Assembly: GCF_024181725.1 (NCBI RefSeq)
Contig: NZ_CP028908.1
Coordinates: 2,046,001-2,110,000 of the forward strand
DNA from: Bradyrhizobium sp. WD16
GTDB taxonomy: Bacteria > Pseudomonadota > Alphaproteobacteria > Rhizobiales > Xanthobacteraceae
Reading direction: 5' to 3'
DNA: 64,000 nucleotides
Shown here: in pieces, positions 27,352 to 36,372 of the stretch
How positions within the stretch are numbered: the stretch's first letter is position 1
Layout: every line of letters starts with the position of its first letter
Notes under the pieces: model-generated
Seen by the model: only the letters and a program-made list of their open reading frames with translations
Database searches by the model: none
What the model was told of the DNA's origin: nothing
Translations under genes and position numbers: made by a program

Positions 27352-27981
27352 TCATTCTGCGCCGTCATGGCCGGTCGGCGTCGCCCACAACAGAAAGCGC
27401 AGCGGCCCGGGCGTCACCGCATCGAAGGGCCAGCAGGTCGCGAGCACGAGATGCGATCCGGCAGCGAGCGGATCGATACCGGCCGCGTCGAAGCGCACCA
27501 CCGCGCCGACCCCGGCGCGATAGCGGATCGTCCGGCCATCGCTGCGCGTGACGATGATCGTATCGCCGGGCGTGATCTTCTTCAGGAAGTCGAAATGGGT
27601 ATCGCGATGGGCGGCGAAGACCGTCACGCCGCGTTCGCCTGCCGGCGGCGTGCCTTCGAGCTGCCCCGGTCCGAAGGCGAGCGCCTGGCCGTGGCTGCCG
27701 GCAAGCACGATGGCCTCGGCCCGCAGCCGGGGCACGCTCAGGCGGGCCACCGGCCAGGTGTCGGCCCATGGCCATGGCCTGACCGGTTCACCGTGCGCGA
27801 GGGTCGCGGCAAAGGCGCGCGACAGCAGCGCCTGGGCCAGCGCCGCCTTGGCGTGGATCAACAGCCCGTGGCCGGTGAGCGCCAGCCCGGCGGCGACCAG
27901 AGCCGCCGCGGCGCCGCGGACGACGACACGGCGGCGTCGCCCGCGATCGGTTGTGCTGTCGTCGACGACGCTGTTGGCCAT
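27352..27981 (-). CDS. Class GN (Gram-negative) sortase
   Basis: Cysteine transpeptidase that recognises a C-terminal LPxTx signal; here 209 residues. An N-terminal membrane anchor (AAAALVAAGLALTGHGLLI, residues 25-43) precedes the sortase domain. The catalytic triad is intact: His125 in VFAAHRDTHFDFL, Cys183 in LVLATCWPFDAVTPGP, Arg195 in PLRFLLW. The proline-rich ARLSVPRL start of the domain and TCWPFD motif fit the proteobacterial class GN group. Its substrate gene lies 4 bp upstream in the same operon and ends with LPKTA, a dedicated pair. The attachment acceptor in a Gram-negative envelope is unknown. Confidence 0.9.
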   Translation of the reverse strand: MANSVVDDSTTDRGRRRRVVVRGAAAALVAAGLALTGHGLLIHAKAALAQALLSRAFAATLAHGEPVRPWPWADTWPVARLSVPRLRAEAIVLAGSHGQALAFGPGQLEGTPPAGERGVTVFAAHRDTHFDFLKKITPGDTIIVTRSDGRTIRYRAGVGAVVRFDAAGIDPLAAGSHLVLATCWPFDAVTPGPLRFLLWATPTGHDGAE

Positions 27982-27985
27982 GACG

Positions 27986-30217
27986 TCACGCGGCGAAGCG
28001 TCGACGGCAGGCGAACGTGACGAGGCCGAGCAGCGTCAGCACGGCGCCGGCGATCATGGCGAGGTCGGCATTGGTCGCGGTCTTCGGCAGCGTCACCATG
28101 GCTTGCGCCTGTGCCGGCGCGAGGTCCGCTTCGGCGCGGCGCTCGCGCGGCGGCGAAAGCTGCGATGGCCGTTCGCCGAACAGCTTGGCATAGTCCCAGC
28201 CGGCCGGAAGATTGATCGGCAGCTCGCTGACCTTGAGCGGCACGCCATCGGGCCGGCGCGGCGTGGCGTCAACAGCGACGAGGCTGGTGAGGCGGGTGAC
28301 GAGCTGGTGCTGCAGGGCAAGAGCGAGGATTGCCTTGTCCGCGTCCTCGGGCGTCATCTGGCGAAGTGTGCGGGCGACTTCGGCATCGGCGATCTTGCGC
28401 CGCGCCCACACTTTCGACAATCCTTTGCCCTCGGCCGCGCGATCGAGCGGCAGCGTGACGCTCCAGGGCCGGTCGCCGATCCGGCCGTTGATGGTCACCG
28501 ATCCGGCAAGGCGTCCCAGCCGCGCCGCCATCACCAGCGGCTCGCCGCGATAGACGTCCGGCAACGTCGCCGGAGTGAGGTCGGCACCGCTCTCGGAGAA
28601 CTTCGCGGCAAGGCCGGTGACCATCGGATTTTCCAGCTTGGCGAACAACGAGCGCATGCGCTCCTCCACCTGATCGACCGAGCCGATCAGCGTGAAGGCG
28701 CCGCGGCCGAGTTCGGCCGCGCGTGTCATCAGATAGGTGTTCGGCGCCGAGCCGATGCCGATCATGAAGATGCGGGAGCGGCCGCGCAGTGCGGCGATGG
28801 TATCGAACAGCTGCTGCTCGTTGCCGATCGCGCCGTCGGTGAGGAAGACCACCTGCCGCAGCATGGCGACGTCGTCGGAGCGGCGGTCGCTGAGCGCGGT
28901 GCGCATTGCCGGCACCATCTCGGTGCCGCCATTGGCCTGCAGAGCCTCGACAAAGGCCCGGGCGCGGTCGAGATGCGCGGCATCGGCGGCAACGGGGTCC
29001 GCAAACAGCATGTCCATGGTGTTATCGAAACGAATGATGTTGAAGCGGTCACCGTCGCGCAGCCGGCCGAGAGCGTAGAGCAGGCTGGCCTTGGCCTGGA
29101 TGATCGAGGTGCCGCCCATCGATCCGGAATTGTCGATGACAAAGATGACTTCGCGCGGGATGCGCGTCTCGCCGACCTCCTTCAGCGCCGGCGGTATCAC
29201 GGTGGCGAGGAGATAGTCGGCGTCGCCGACATGCTCGCGGAACAGCCCGACGGACGGCATCTTGCCGGCGGCCTGCGTCCAGGTCAGCTCGAAGTCGCGG
29301 TCAGCGGGGACGGTGCCGTCAGCAAGGGTGATGATGCGCGTGGTCTCATCGGGAGCGCTCATGCTGACCGCATGGTGCGCACTCCTGACCTCGCCCAGCG
29401 GAAAGCCGGCCTGCAGCTTCACCGAAATTCGCGTCGGATTGACCGGTTCGTGTTCGGCGGGATCAAGCACCGGCGGCGAGATGCGGTCGCGATCCGGCAC
29501 CGGGTCGGTCACCGTGTCGCCCCAGCCCCCGCCGGGGCGCAGAGCGGCGCTCTGGACCAGCGGCTGCGGATTGTAGCGCGGGCCGATGATCAGCGGCACA
29601 CGCAGCGAAAAGCCGTCGGCGGCCTGGCGCACCGGCTCCTGATATTCGATCTGCACCAGCACGGTCTCGCCCGGGGCGATATTGGCCACTTCGTTGGTGA
29701 AGAGATTGGGCCGCTGCTGCTCGGTCAGCGCAGCTGTGCGGCCGTTGCGCTTCGCATCGTCATAGATCCGGCGTGCCGCCTTTCGCTCCTTGATGTCGCC
29801 GAGAATGACGCGATCGCCGACGATCAGCTTGAGGGTGTCGACCGCGGCCCCTTCGGGCAGCGGAAAGGCGTAGACGGCCTCCGCCCAATCCGGACCCGGA
29901 TTGCGAAAAACTTGCGTGATGCGGGCGCGGATGGTTGGTCCGGACACCGTGAGGTCGACATCGATGCCGAGCCGCGGCGCGTCCGCATAACTCTCGCCGT
30001 GCCTGAGGAGCAGCGAGCCGGAGCGCACCTCGCCGGGCTTCATGGCGATCGGTACCGGGCCTTCGGCGCAGTGCCCCGCCGCCGGTGCGAGCATGACGGT
30101 GCAGAGGCCGGCGATGAGCGCGCCGATTACGCGCCGCAGTTTCGGCACATTCCAGGCGCGCCGCCAGCCTGGGAGCACGGTGAGGGGATGGATCGCGGCG
30201 GTCGCGGTGGCAGTCAT
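27986..30217 (-). CDS. Sortase target protein with VIT and von Willebrand A domains
   Basis: Exported surface or periplasmic protein of about 743 residues. After a signal segment (VIGALIAGLCTVMLAPAAGHCA) comes a VIT domain (about 60-190, with KERKAARRIYDDAKRNGR and NIAPGETVLVQIEYQEPV). Then a vWA domain with an intact MIDAS: VIFVIDNSGSMGG (~residue 358), NGGTEMVPAM and FLTDGAIGNEQ. The end is a sorting signal: LPKTA at ~710, a hydrophobic helix and the basic tail CRRRF. ATG at 30217 is preferred over GTG at 30253 because AAAGGGACC lies upstream of it. It is co-transcribed with the class GN sortase. It matches the described 'marine proteobacterial sortase target' group. Confidence 0.9.
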   Translation of the reverse strand: MTATATAAIHPLTVLPGWRRAWNVPKLRRVIGALIAGLCTVMLAPAAGHCAEGPVPIAMKPGEVRSGSLLLRHGESYADAPRLGIDVDLTVSGPTIRARITQVFRNPGPDWAEAVYAFPLPEGAAVDTLKLIVGDRVILGDIKERKAARRIYDDAKRNGRTAALTEQQRPNLFTNEVANIAPGETVLVQIEYQEPVRQAADGFSLRVPLIIGPRYNPQPLVQSAALRPGGGWGDTVTDPVPDRDRISPPVLDPAEHEPVNPTRISVKLQAGFPLGEVRSAHHAVSMSAPDETTRIITLADGTVPADRDFELTWTQAAGKMPSVGLFREHVGDADYLLATVIPPALKEVGETRIPREVIFVIDNSGSMGGTSIIQAKASLLYALGRLRDGDRFNIIRFDNTMDMLFADPVAADAAHLDRARAFVEALQANGGTEMVPAMRTALSDRRSDDVAMLRQVVFLTDGAIGNEQQLFDTIAALRGRSRIFMIGIGSAPNTYLMTRAAELGRGAFTLIGSVDQVEERMRSLFAKLENPMVTGLAAKFSESGADLTPATLPDVYRGEPLVMAARLGRLAGSVTINGRIGDRPWSVTLPLDRAAEGKGLSKVWARRKIADAEVARTLRQMTPEDADKAILALALQHQLVTRLTSLVAVDATPRRPDGVPLKVSELPINLPAGWDYAKLFGERPSQLSPPRERRAEADLAPAQAQAMVTLPKTATNADLAMIAGAVLTLLGLVTFACRRRFAA

Positions 30218-30394
30218 GGCGTGAAGGTCCCTTTTGTGGTGGCGATCGGTCACGCCATTGTCGGCTCGCCCCGCCTTGGCGGTGAGCGTAACGATCTGGA
30301 TTGTTCGCCCGCCGCGCGGCTGGGCTGTGCGGGTTTGTGAGCAAACGTGCGGGTGCTACAATTTCCGCGAATCCACCGGAGATCGCTCAAGGCC

Positions 30395-31156
30395 ATGGCG
30401 GCGCCCGACAAACAGCTTTCGGCGGGGCAGAGCCGCGCCATCGCCGAGATGATTCGCGAGGAACTGGCGCGGCGCCGCATCTCCCGCCAGCGGCTTGCCG
30501 AAGAGGCGCGCATCAGCCTCTCGACTCTGGAAAAGGCGCTGGGCGGACAGCGCCCCTTCACCCTCGCCACCACGGTGCGCCTTGAGCAGGCGCTCGGACT
30601 CGCGCTGCGGGAGTTGCGCCAGAACGCAGCCCCGATGAACGGGGGCGATATCGCGCCCGATGCTCTCGGGGCCTATTCGCGCCGCGCGGTGGCCTGGATC
30701 GAGGGCAATTACGTCACGCTGCGGCCGTCCTTCGGCGGCGGCAAGGACGCGATCTACGCCTATCGCACCGAGATCGCCTGGGACGCTGCGGCCTCTTGCC
30801 TCGCGTTCCGCGAGAGTGAGCGGCTGGATGCCGCCTTCACCCAGCTCGGGGAAGTTGCGGTGCCGAACCAGTCGGGCCACGTCTATCTCGTCACCAACCG
30901 CAACGGACAGCACCGGCTGATCACGGTGTCGCGGCCGACCATCAGCGGCGAGATGTACGGCATCATCACCACGCTGCTCGCCGGCCGAGGCTCGCTGCTG
31001 ACGCCGATCGCCGCACCGATCGCTTTCCTGCCGGTCGCAACCGTTCCGGCGCCCGGGTTCGGTCGGGTTCAGCCGGGGGAGGGATCATACGAGCTCTATC
31101 AGCGGCATCTCCGCCGTACCCTCGACGAGCCCTTCGCCCTGTTCGCTGGCGGATAG
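30395..31156 (+). CDS. HTH (XRE-like) DNA-binding protein with C-terminal sensor-like domain
   Basis: A 253-residue cytoplasmic regulator candidate. The N-terminal helix-turn-helix is MIREELARRRISRQRLAEEARISLSTLEKALGGQ, similar to Cro/CI-type domains. The remaining ~170 residues (AYSRRAVAWIEGNYVTLRPSFG, YRTEIAWDAAASCLAFRESE, VYLVTNRNGQHRLITVSRP, GIITTLLAGRGSLLTPIAAPI) form an unrecognised globular domain without membrane helices. It is divergent from the sortase target gene with ~180 bp between, so control of the sortase operon is plausible. A GTG at 30347 could add 16 residues; ATG at 30395 is chosen. Confidence 0.75.
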   Translation: MAAPDKQLSAGQSRAIAEMIREELARRRISRQRLAEEARISLSTLEKALGGQRPFTLATTVRLEQALGLALRELRQNAAPMNGGDIAPDALGAYSRRAVAWIEGNYVTLRPSFGGGKDAIYAYRTEIAWDAAASCLAFRESERLDAAFTQLGEVAVPNQSGHVYLVTNRNGQHRLITVSRPTISGEMYGIITTLLAGRGSLLTPIAAPIAFLPVATVPAPGFGRVQPGEGSYELYQRHLRRTLDEPFALFAGG

Positions 31157-31260
31157 GCGCCGACTCGTGCCACCAGATGGAAAAATTTGGCGAAGTTTAC
31201 CATTTGCTTAAACCCGCCGCTTACGATGCTACCTCTGCAAATCATTCGTAAGACGGCGGC

Positions 31261-32985
31261 ATGGCGCTCTCTCGCTCGCGGAAATTCGGCCTCACCTTGG
31301 GCCCCAAGGCGGTGATCGGCGCGACGCTGCTGATCGTGCTCAATACCGCCCTGGTGATCGGCGCCGGCTACTGGTCGCTGGAGAGGGATTTCGCCGCGAG
31401 GGCCGAGCACGACATCGCGGTCAACCTGCGGACCCTGACGCTGGCCTTCGGCGAAGCTTTTCCGGAGGCCAGGATCCGGATGCATGACGGCGTGGTGGAG
31501 CGGATCGAAATCCCGCGCATGCCGGAGTTCAAAAGCCACGAGCTGGTCGACCGCGCGGTGTCCTATGTCGGCGGCACCGCCACGATCTTTGTCGCCGACC
31601 AGGCCGCGAAGCAGTTCGTCCGCCGCACCACCAATGTGAAGAAGGAGGATGGCGCGCGTGCCGTCGGCACCGCGCTCGCGCCCGATCATCCCGCCCAGGC
31701 GAGGCTACGCGCCGGCGGGGCCTATCTCGGTCCGGCGGTGCTGTTCGGTCATCGCTTCTTCACTGCCTATCAGCCGGTGATGAATCCCGCGGACCAGGTC
31801 ATCGGCATCATCTATGTCGGGGTGCCGACCGCCGATCTCGATGCCATGCTCGGCCAGGCGCTGACGGCCATGGCCATCGCCGCCGTCTTCGCCGTGCTGC
31901 TCGTGCTCGGCCTGACGCTGTTGCTGGTGCGCCGCGTCACGCGGCCTCTCAGGGCGGTGACTCAGTCGCTGACGCGTCTCGCGGAGGGCCGCACCGATGT
32001 CGAGATCGGGCATGTCGACCGCGCCGACGAGATCGGCGCCGTCGCCCGCACCCTGGAAGTCTTCCGCGCGGCGCGGATCGAACGCCATCGGCTCGAGCAG
32101 GAGCGCGTCGAAACCGAGCAGTGCACCATGGCGGCGCGCAAGGCGGAGATGAACCGTTTCGTCGACAACTTCCGCGCCCGGGTCGGCGGCATCATCGAGC
32201 GGGTTCTCGGCTCGGCCAGTCGTTTCGAAGAAGTCGCGGTCCAGCTCTCCGGCACCGCGCGGGCAACCGCCGACATCGCGCTGCGTTCGGCCGAGGCCTC
32301 GCGCCGCGCATCCGATCATGTCCGCGCCGCGGCCAGCGCCTCCAGCGAGCTGTCCGGCTCCATCGCCGAGATCAATCGTCGGGCTCGCGAATCCAGCGGC
32401 ATCACCGCCGAGGCGGTCAGCCAGGCGGGCGTCACCGGCGAGCGCATGACCGAGCTCGCCGGCGCCGGCAGCCGGATCGGCGAAGTCGTCAAGCTGATCA
32501 CCTCGATCGCCGAGCAGACCAATCTGTTGGCGCTCAACGCCACCATCGAGGCGGCGCGAGCCGGCGATGCCGGCCGCGGCTTCGCCGTGGTGGCGCAGGA
32601 AGTGAAGAATCTCGCCGGCCAGACCGCACGCGCCACCGACGAAATCAGCGCCCACATCGTCAATATGCAGCGCGCCACCGGCGAATCGGTTGCGGCCATC
32701 GGCACCATCGGCGCCACTATCGGACGTCTCAGCGGCATTGCCAATTCGATCTCGGCCGCGGTGGAGCAGCAGGGCGCGGCCAGCCACAGCATCGCCGACG
32801 CAGTCAATGCCGCCTCCAGCGATACGGTGACGGTGGCCGACGAGGTCGGCGGCGTCGCCGCGCGGGCCGGGGAGACGCAGACGAGCTCGAATGAGATGCT
32901 GGCGGCGGCGAAGGAGCTGACGAGCGAGAGCGCGCGCCTGAAGGCCGAGGTCGAGGAGTTTCTCGCCAGCATGCGTGCGGCCTGA
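31261..32985 (+). CDS. Methyl-accepting chemotaxis protein with Cache-type sensor
   Basis: Inner-membrane chemoreceptor of 574 residues. The first membrane helix ([21 protein letters not shown]) is followed by a periplasmic single-Cache domain (about residues 40-195, with [10 protein letters not shown] and [11 protein letters not shown]-like segments ending [14 protein letters not shown]). Then come a second helix ([19 protein letters not shown]), HAMP ([20 protein letters not shown]) and the signalling domain. The hairpin tip [31 protein letters not shown] is conserved and binds CheA/CheW. No che genes are near, so it joins arrays encoded elsewhere. Ligand unknown. Confidence 0.93.
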   Translation: MALSRSRKFGLTLGPKAVIGATLLIVLNTALVIGAGYWSLERDFAARAEHDIAVNLRTLTLAFGEAFPEARIRMHDGVVERIEIPRMPEFKSHELVDRAVSYVGGTATIFVADQAAKQFVRRTTNVKKEDGARAVGTALAPDHPAQARLRAGGAYLGPAVLFGHRFFTAYQPVMNPADQVIGIIYVGVPTADLDAMLGQALTAMAIAAVFAVLLVLGLTLLLVRRVTRPLRAVTQSLTRLAEGRTDVEIGHVDRADEIGAVARTLEVFRAARIERHRLEQERVETEQCTMAARKAEMNRFVDNFRARVGGIIERVLGSASRFEEVAVQLSGTARATADIALRSAEASRRASDHVRAAASASSELSGSIAEINRRARESSGITAEAVSQAGVTGERMTELAGAGSRIGEVVKLITSIAEQTNLLALNATIEAARAGDAGRGFAVVAQEVKNLAGQTARATDEISAHIVNMQRATGESVAAIGTIGATIGRLSGIANSISAAVEQQGAASHSIADAVNAASSDTVTVADEVGGVAARAGETQTSSNEMLAAAKELTSESARLKAEVEEFLASMRAA

Positions 32986-33039
32986 TCGAGGGCGTCTGGC
33001 GCGGGCGGCACGGCGCCCTGTTGCACGGTATGGTCCCGA

Positions 33040-34056
33040 TCAGGACGTAAAGCCGACCTTGACGAAGAAGGCCAGCATGCCGGCGCCGCCGGCGGCGAAG
33101 ATCAGTGCGAACACGAGCGGCGCCAGGGCAGCCTGGCTGCCGCCAGCTTCGAGCACCGCTGCAGACGGCTCGGCGGGATCGTAATGCACGCTGACCAGCT
33201 GGCCTTCTTGATAGCGCGCCGCGGCGGCTTCGGCATCGGCGCGGCGGCCGAACACCGGCGTCCAGCCAAAGCCGATGGCGGTGCCGGTGAGGTCGCGTCC
33301 GCCGACGTGATAGGCATAGCGCAGATCGACATGGTAGCGGCGGACCCGACGCGGCGCGGCGGCCTGTTCGCCATCGTCGGGCCGCTCCTCGATGTCTTCT
33401 TCGACCACCGCGCAGCGCGTGATGCGGCCGGGGACATTGGGCCAGGCGGCGCTGGCGCGTGAGCGCCGGCGGTCGCCAAAGAACGAGACGACGCTTGCGC
33501 TTGCAACCGCAAGACAGGCTAGTGGCAGGCCGAACGCGAACAGCGGCACGCCCTTGGCGGTATAGAGCACGTGGCCGGCGATGGCGTGGGCGACGAGGAT
33601 GGCGGCGATCGCAGCGAAGCTGAGGGCGAACACCGCCAGCGCGGCGACATTGCCGCCGTGGCCTGCCTCCAGCACGGCGCGGGCTGGATCGCGCGGGTCG
33701 ACATAGACGTCGACCTTGGCGCCGATCGGATAGCGTGCCGCGTGCTTGGCCGCGAGCATGGGCGTCGTCAGGGCGGGGCCGCCGAAGCCGATCCGGTCGC
33801 ACTCGTGGAGAGTGCCGCTGGCGTGATAGCGATAGCGGATCACGGCGGCGGCGGCGTCGTCGGTCGCGTCGTCGGAGGTGTGGGTCGACGGCAGGTCGAC
33901 TCCCGAGGCGATGATTTCGCCTTCGACACGGCTCCAGCCCTTTGCGGCCTGCGCGGTTCCGCGCCGGCGCAGGAAGTTATGGAGGAAGCCGGCGGCGAGC
34001 AGCAGGCAGACGGCGGCGCCGACACGGGTCCAGAGCAGTTGGCTGGCGTCGAGCAT
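33040..34056 (-). CDS. DUF3592 protein with internal duplication
   Basis: A 338-residue membrane protein of unknown function. Two similar halves each contain a DUF3592 module: GWSRVEGEIIASGVD...IRYRYHASGTLHECDRIGFGG...KVDVYVDPRDPARAVLEAG, and AWPNVPGRITRCAVV...DLRYAYHVGGRDLTGTAIGFG...LVSVHYDPAEPSAAVLEAG. Hydrophobic segments follow each module (VAALAVFALSFAAIAAILVA and APLVFALIFAAGGAGMLAFF). The YHVGG...V.YDP..P..AVLE pattern is the family hallmark. It is convergent with the MCP gene. The tandem duplication is clear from the sequence; its meaning is not. Confidence 0.8.
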   Translation of the reverse strand: MLDASQLLWTRVGAAVCLLLAAGFLHNFLRRRGTAQAAKGWSRVEGEIIASGVDLPSTHTSDDATDDAAAAVIRYRYHASGTLHECDRIGFGGPALTTPMLAAKHAARYPIGAKVDVYVDPRDPARAVLEAGHGGNVAALAVFALSFAAIAAILVAHAIAGHVLYTAKGVPLFAFGLPLACLAVASASVVSFFGDRRRSRASAAWPNVPGRITRCAVVEEDIEERPDDGEQAAAPRRVRRYHVDLRYAYHVGGRDLTGTAIGFGWTPVFGRRADAEAAAARYQEGQLVSVHYDPAEPSAAVLEAGGSQAALAPLVFALIFAAGGAGMLAFFVKVGFTS

Positions 34057-34090
34057 ACGCGGTGCCTCGGAACGGGATTGCCGCCGCGGT

Positions 34091-34249
34091 CTACTCGTGC
34101 GGCACGATCGTATAGGGCGTGGTGTAGGGCGCGACGCGCAGTGCGGCGTTGGCGATCACGCCGATCCTGGTGTCCTGCGCCGAGGCGGCCTGGGCGGTGG
34201 AGCCGACGATGATCGCGAGCGCCGCCGCCCGCCACTTTCTCCGTTCCAT
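34091..34249 (-). CDS. Short secreted peptide (52 aa), unrecognised
   Basis: A small reverse-strand gene candidate. It reads MERRKWRAAALAIIVGSTAQAASAQDTR and continues IGVIANAALRVAPYTTPYTIVPHE to a TAG stop. The first 24 residues are a classical signal peptide with an ASA-Q cleavage site, leaving a ~28-residue mature peptide rich in Thr/Pro/Tyr. An in-frame ATG at 34261 could add four residues. It lies 34 bp upstream of the DUF3592 gene on the same strand, so the two may be one transcript. No family recognised; the signal sequence and close spacing support it being real. Confidence 0.5.
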   Translation of the reverse strand: MERRKWRAAALAIIVGSTAQAASAQDTRIGVIANAALRVAPYTTPYTIVPHE

Positions 34250-34261
34250 GATGGCCCTCAT

Positions 34262-34592
34262 GTGCAGCCCGGCCGACAGGCATGGGTTCGCCCCACGCGA
34301 TCATGCCTCGCCTTCTTTCGTCGCCGAGGGCCGCCGCCCGGTTCATCGCCCGGCCCGGGCATCCACCGTCGGTTCATTGGACGAGGTCATTTCGCCTGAC
34401 GCAGAGACGCGCCGCGTCAACCCGGCCTTAACCGCATCGATCGATTGCCCGCAGCGATTTGATCGGCGCTAAGGCCAATCGCGTCATGGTCCCGCAAACA
34501 CGATCGCCGGCACGCAGCGCGTGCCCGCAGAGGCGCAATCGCTAACGGCGGAGCCATACTGACGTGGCCCGACGCAAAGGAGCAACAGGATC
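34262..34592. other. Intergenic region upstream of ppk2
   Basis: 331 bp between divergent genes with no credible ORF. It contains GCATCGATCGATTGC and an AGGAGCAACAGG ribosome-binding site just before the ppk2 start at 34593. No sigma-70-type promoter pair or repeat was identified with confidence. Confidence 0.4.
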
Positions 34593-35636
34593 ATGGCTGA
34601 CGCCAGCACCATCGCGATCGACACCTCGCTGCGCACAGAGCCGTCGTCGGCATCGAAGATGCAGGCCGTCCGCGCCAGCGATGGCGCGGGGCTGATCGCC
34701 AGGAGCGCCGCGGCGCTCGGCGCACCGGCGCCGAAGCGAGCCAGGGGACGCAGCGCGCTGGCGCCCGCGCAGCTGCGTCACGACCCGGAGGCAATCCGTC
34801 ATGCCTTCGAGAGTGGCGAATATCCGTATCAGTCGCGGGTTCCGAACAAGATCTATCTGGAGCAGATGGCACGGCTGCAGGTGGAGCTGCTCAAGGCCCA
34901 GAGCTGGATCAAGCAGAGCGGCGAGAAGGTCGTGATCCTGTTCGAGGGGCGCGACGCCGCCGGCAAGGGTGGCACCATCAAACGCTTCATGGAGCATCTC
35001 AATCCGCGCGGTGCCGGCATCGTCGCGCTGGAGAAGCCGAGCGAGCGCGAACGCTCGCAGTGGTATTTCCAGCGGTATGCGGAGCATCTGCCTTCGGCGG
35101 GCGAGATCGTGCTGTTCGACCGGTCCTGGTACAACCGCGCCGGGGTCGAACGCGTGATGGGCTTCTGCACCGCCGGCGAGTATCTCGAATTCATGCGCCA
35201 GTGCCCGCAGGTCGAAACCATGCTGGTGCGCTCGGGTATCCGCATCTACAAATACTGGTTCTCGGTGACGCAGAAGGAACAGGTTCGTCGCTTCAAGGCG
35301 CGCGAGACCGACCCGCTCAAGCAGTGGAAGCTCTCCCCTATCGACCGCGCCTCGATCGACAAGTGGGACGATTACACCGAGGCCAAGGAGGCGATGTTCT
35401 TCTACACCGACACCGCCGACTGTCCCTGGGTCATCGTCAAATCCGACGACAAGAAGCGCGCCCGCCTCAACTGCATGCGCCACTTCCTCTCGACGCTGGA
35501 TTATCCCAACAAGGACGAGCACCTGGTCGGCCATGCCGATCCGCTGATCGTCGGCTCGACCTCCCATGTGATCGGCCGGTCCGAGCATCTCCTCGGCAGG
35601 CTGACCCGCCCGCAGATGAAGCGCTCGAGCCCATAA
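34593..35636 (+). CDS. ppk2: Polyphosphate kinase 2
   Basis: PPK2-family enzyme that transfers phosphate between polyphosphate and nucleotides, mainly making NTPs from polyP. 347 residues with a ~65-residue Ala/Arg-rich N-terminal extension. Walker A is VVILFEGRDAAGKGGTIKRF, Walker B FDRSWYNRAGVERVMGF, and the lid region has SGIRIYKYWFSVTQKEQVRRF and KLSPIDRASIDKWDDYTEAKE. Single-domain length fits class I PPK2 (NDP to NTP preference is typical of that class). ATG follows AAAGGAGCAACAGGATC. It is a lone gene, divergent from the small peptide gene and convergent with the PDZ remnant. Confidence 0.93.
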   Translation: MADASTIAIDTSLRTEPSSASKMQAVRASDGAGLIARSAAALGAPAPKRARGRSALAPAQLRHDPEAIRHAFESGEYPYQSRVPNKIYLEQMARLQVELLKAQSWIKQSGEKVVILFEGRDAAGKGGTIKRFMEHLNPRGAGIVALEKPSERERSQWYFQRYAEHLPSAGEIVLFDRSWYNRAGVERVMGFCTAGEYLEFMRQCPQVETMLVRSGIRIYKYWFSVTQKEQVRRFKARETDPLKQWKLSPIDRASIDKWDDYTEAKEAMFFYTDTADCPWVIVKSDDKKRARLNCMRHFLSTLDYPNKDEHLVGHADPLIVGSTSHVIGRSEHLLGRLTRPQMKRSSP

Positions 35637-35663
35637 GCCCGCCGCCGGAGCCTGCCAGGTAAG

Positions 35664-35876
35664 TCAGCTGCGTCGCTCGCCGGCATCCGCCGCCGTCACC
35701 TTAAGCTGCAGCACTTCGCCCTTGCGCAGCACGGTCGCGGGCAGACGTCGGCCGATGCGGTCGCGGTTGAGCAGCCGCGCCAGGTCGTCGCTGCCGCCGA
35801 TGGCGACGCCGTCGAGGCTGAGCAGGATGTCGCCGCGGCGCCTCAGCCTTTTCGGGGCGCCGGCGCCGGAGATCAC
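35664..35876 (-). pseudogene. Truncated PDZ domain (S1C protease remnant?)
   Basis: 70 codons from a GTG that overlaps the dut stop (GTGA). It reads GAGAPKRLRRRGDILLSLDG, then VAIGGSDDLARLLNRDRIG and LPATVLRKGEVLQLKVTAA, the carboxylate-binding loop and end of a PDZ domain as in DegP/HtrA proteases. The first PDZ strand and any protease domain are missing, and dut occupies the upstream DNA. It is most simply a remnant, but the coupled start means a short PDZ peptide could still be made. Confidence 0.6.
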
Positions 35877-36328
35877 ACGCCGGTCGAGCCGAAACCGCCG
35901 CTGCCGCGCGCGGTTTCCGAAAGCGTGATCACCGCGGTCAGTTGCGCCCGAGCCGCCTCGGCGATCACCATCTGCGCGATGCGTTCGCCGCGACGGATGG
36001 TGAAGGGAGCGTCGCCGTGGTTGATCAGCAGCACGGCGACCTCGCCGCGATAATCCGCATCGATGGTGCCGGGTGCGTTGAGCACCGTGATGCCGTGCTT
36101 GGCGGCAAGGCCGGAGCGCGGCCGGATCTGCGCTTCGAATCCCGGCGGCAGCGCGATCGCGAGGCCGGTGGGCACCAGCAGGCGCGCACCGGGGGCGAGC
36201 GTCACCGGCGCGTCGTCGGCGACGGCCGCAAGCAGATCGAGGCCGGCCGCGTGAGCGGTCTGGTAGGCGGGCAGAGGCAGGTCGCGGCCGTGGGGAAGCT
36301 GTAGGATTTCGACGGTGACGGGGCGCAT
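35873..36328 (-). CDS. dut: dUTP diphosphatase (dUTPase)
   Basis: Trimeric pyrophosphatase converting dUTP to dUMP, keeping uracil out of DNA and feeding thymidylate synthesis. 151 residues with the five family motifs: [43 protein letters not shown] and the C-terminal [10 protein letters not shown] that closes over the active site. All are intact. It lies 44 bp after coaBC on the same strand, a pairing common in alphaproteobacteria, and probably shares its transcript. The PDZ remnant overlaps its stop by 4 bp. Confidence 0.96.
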   Translation of the reverse strand: MRPVTVEILQLPHGRDLPLPAYQTAHAAGLDLLAAVADDAPVTLAPGARLLVPTGLAIALPPGFEAQIRPRSGLAAKHGITVLNAPGTIDADYRGEVAVLLINHGDAPFTIRRGERIAQMVIAEAARAQLTAVITLSETARGSGGFGSTGV

Positions 36329-36372
36329 GGGATCAATCTCCGGTAACGGTCTTCGAATGGCGGTGGCCGCCG

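Noticed and set aside
27548-30340. 930-codon plus-strand frame opposite the sortase and its target
   Set aside because: Antisense shadow; the opposite strand encodes clear VIT, vWA and sortase domains.
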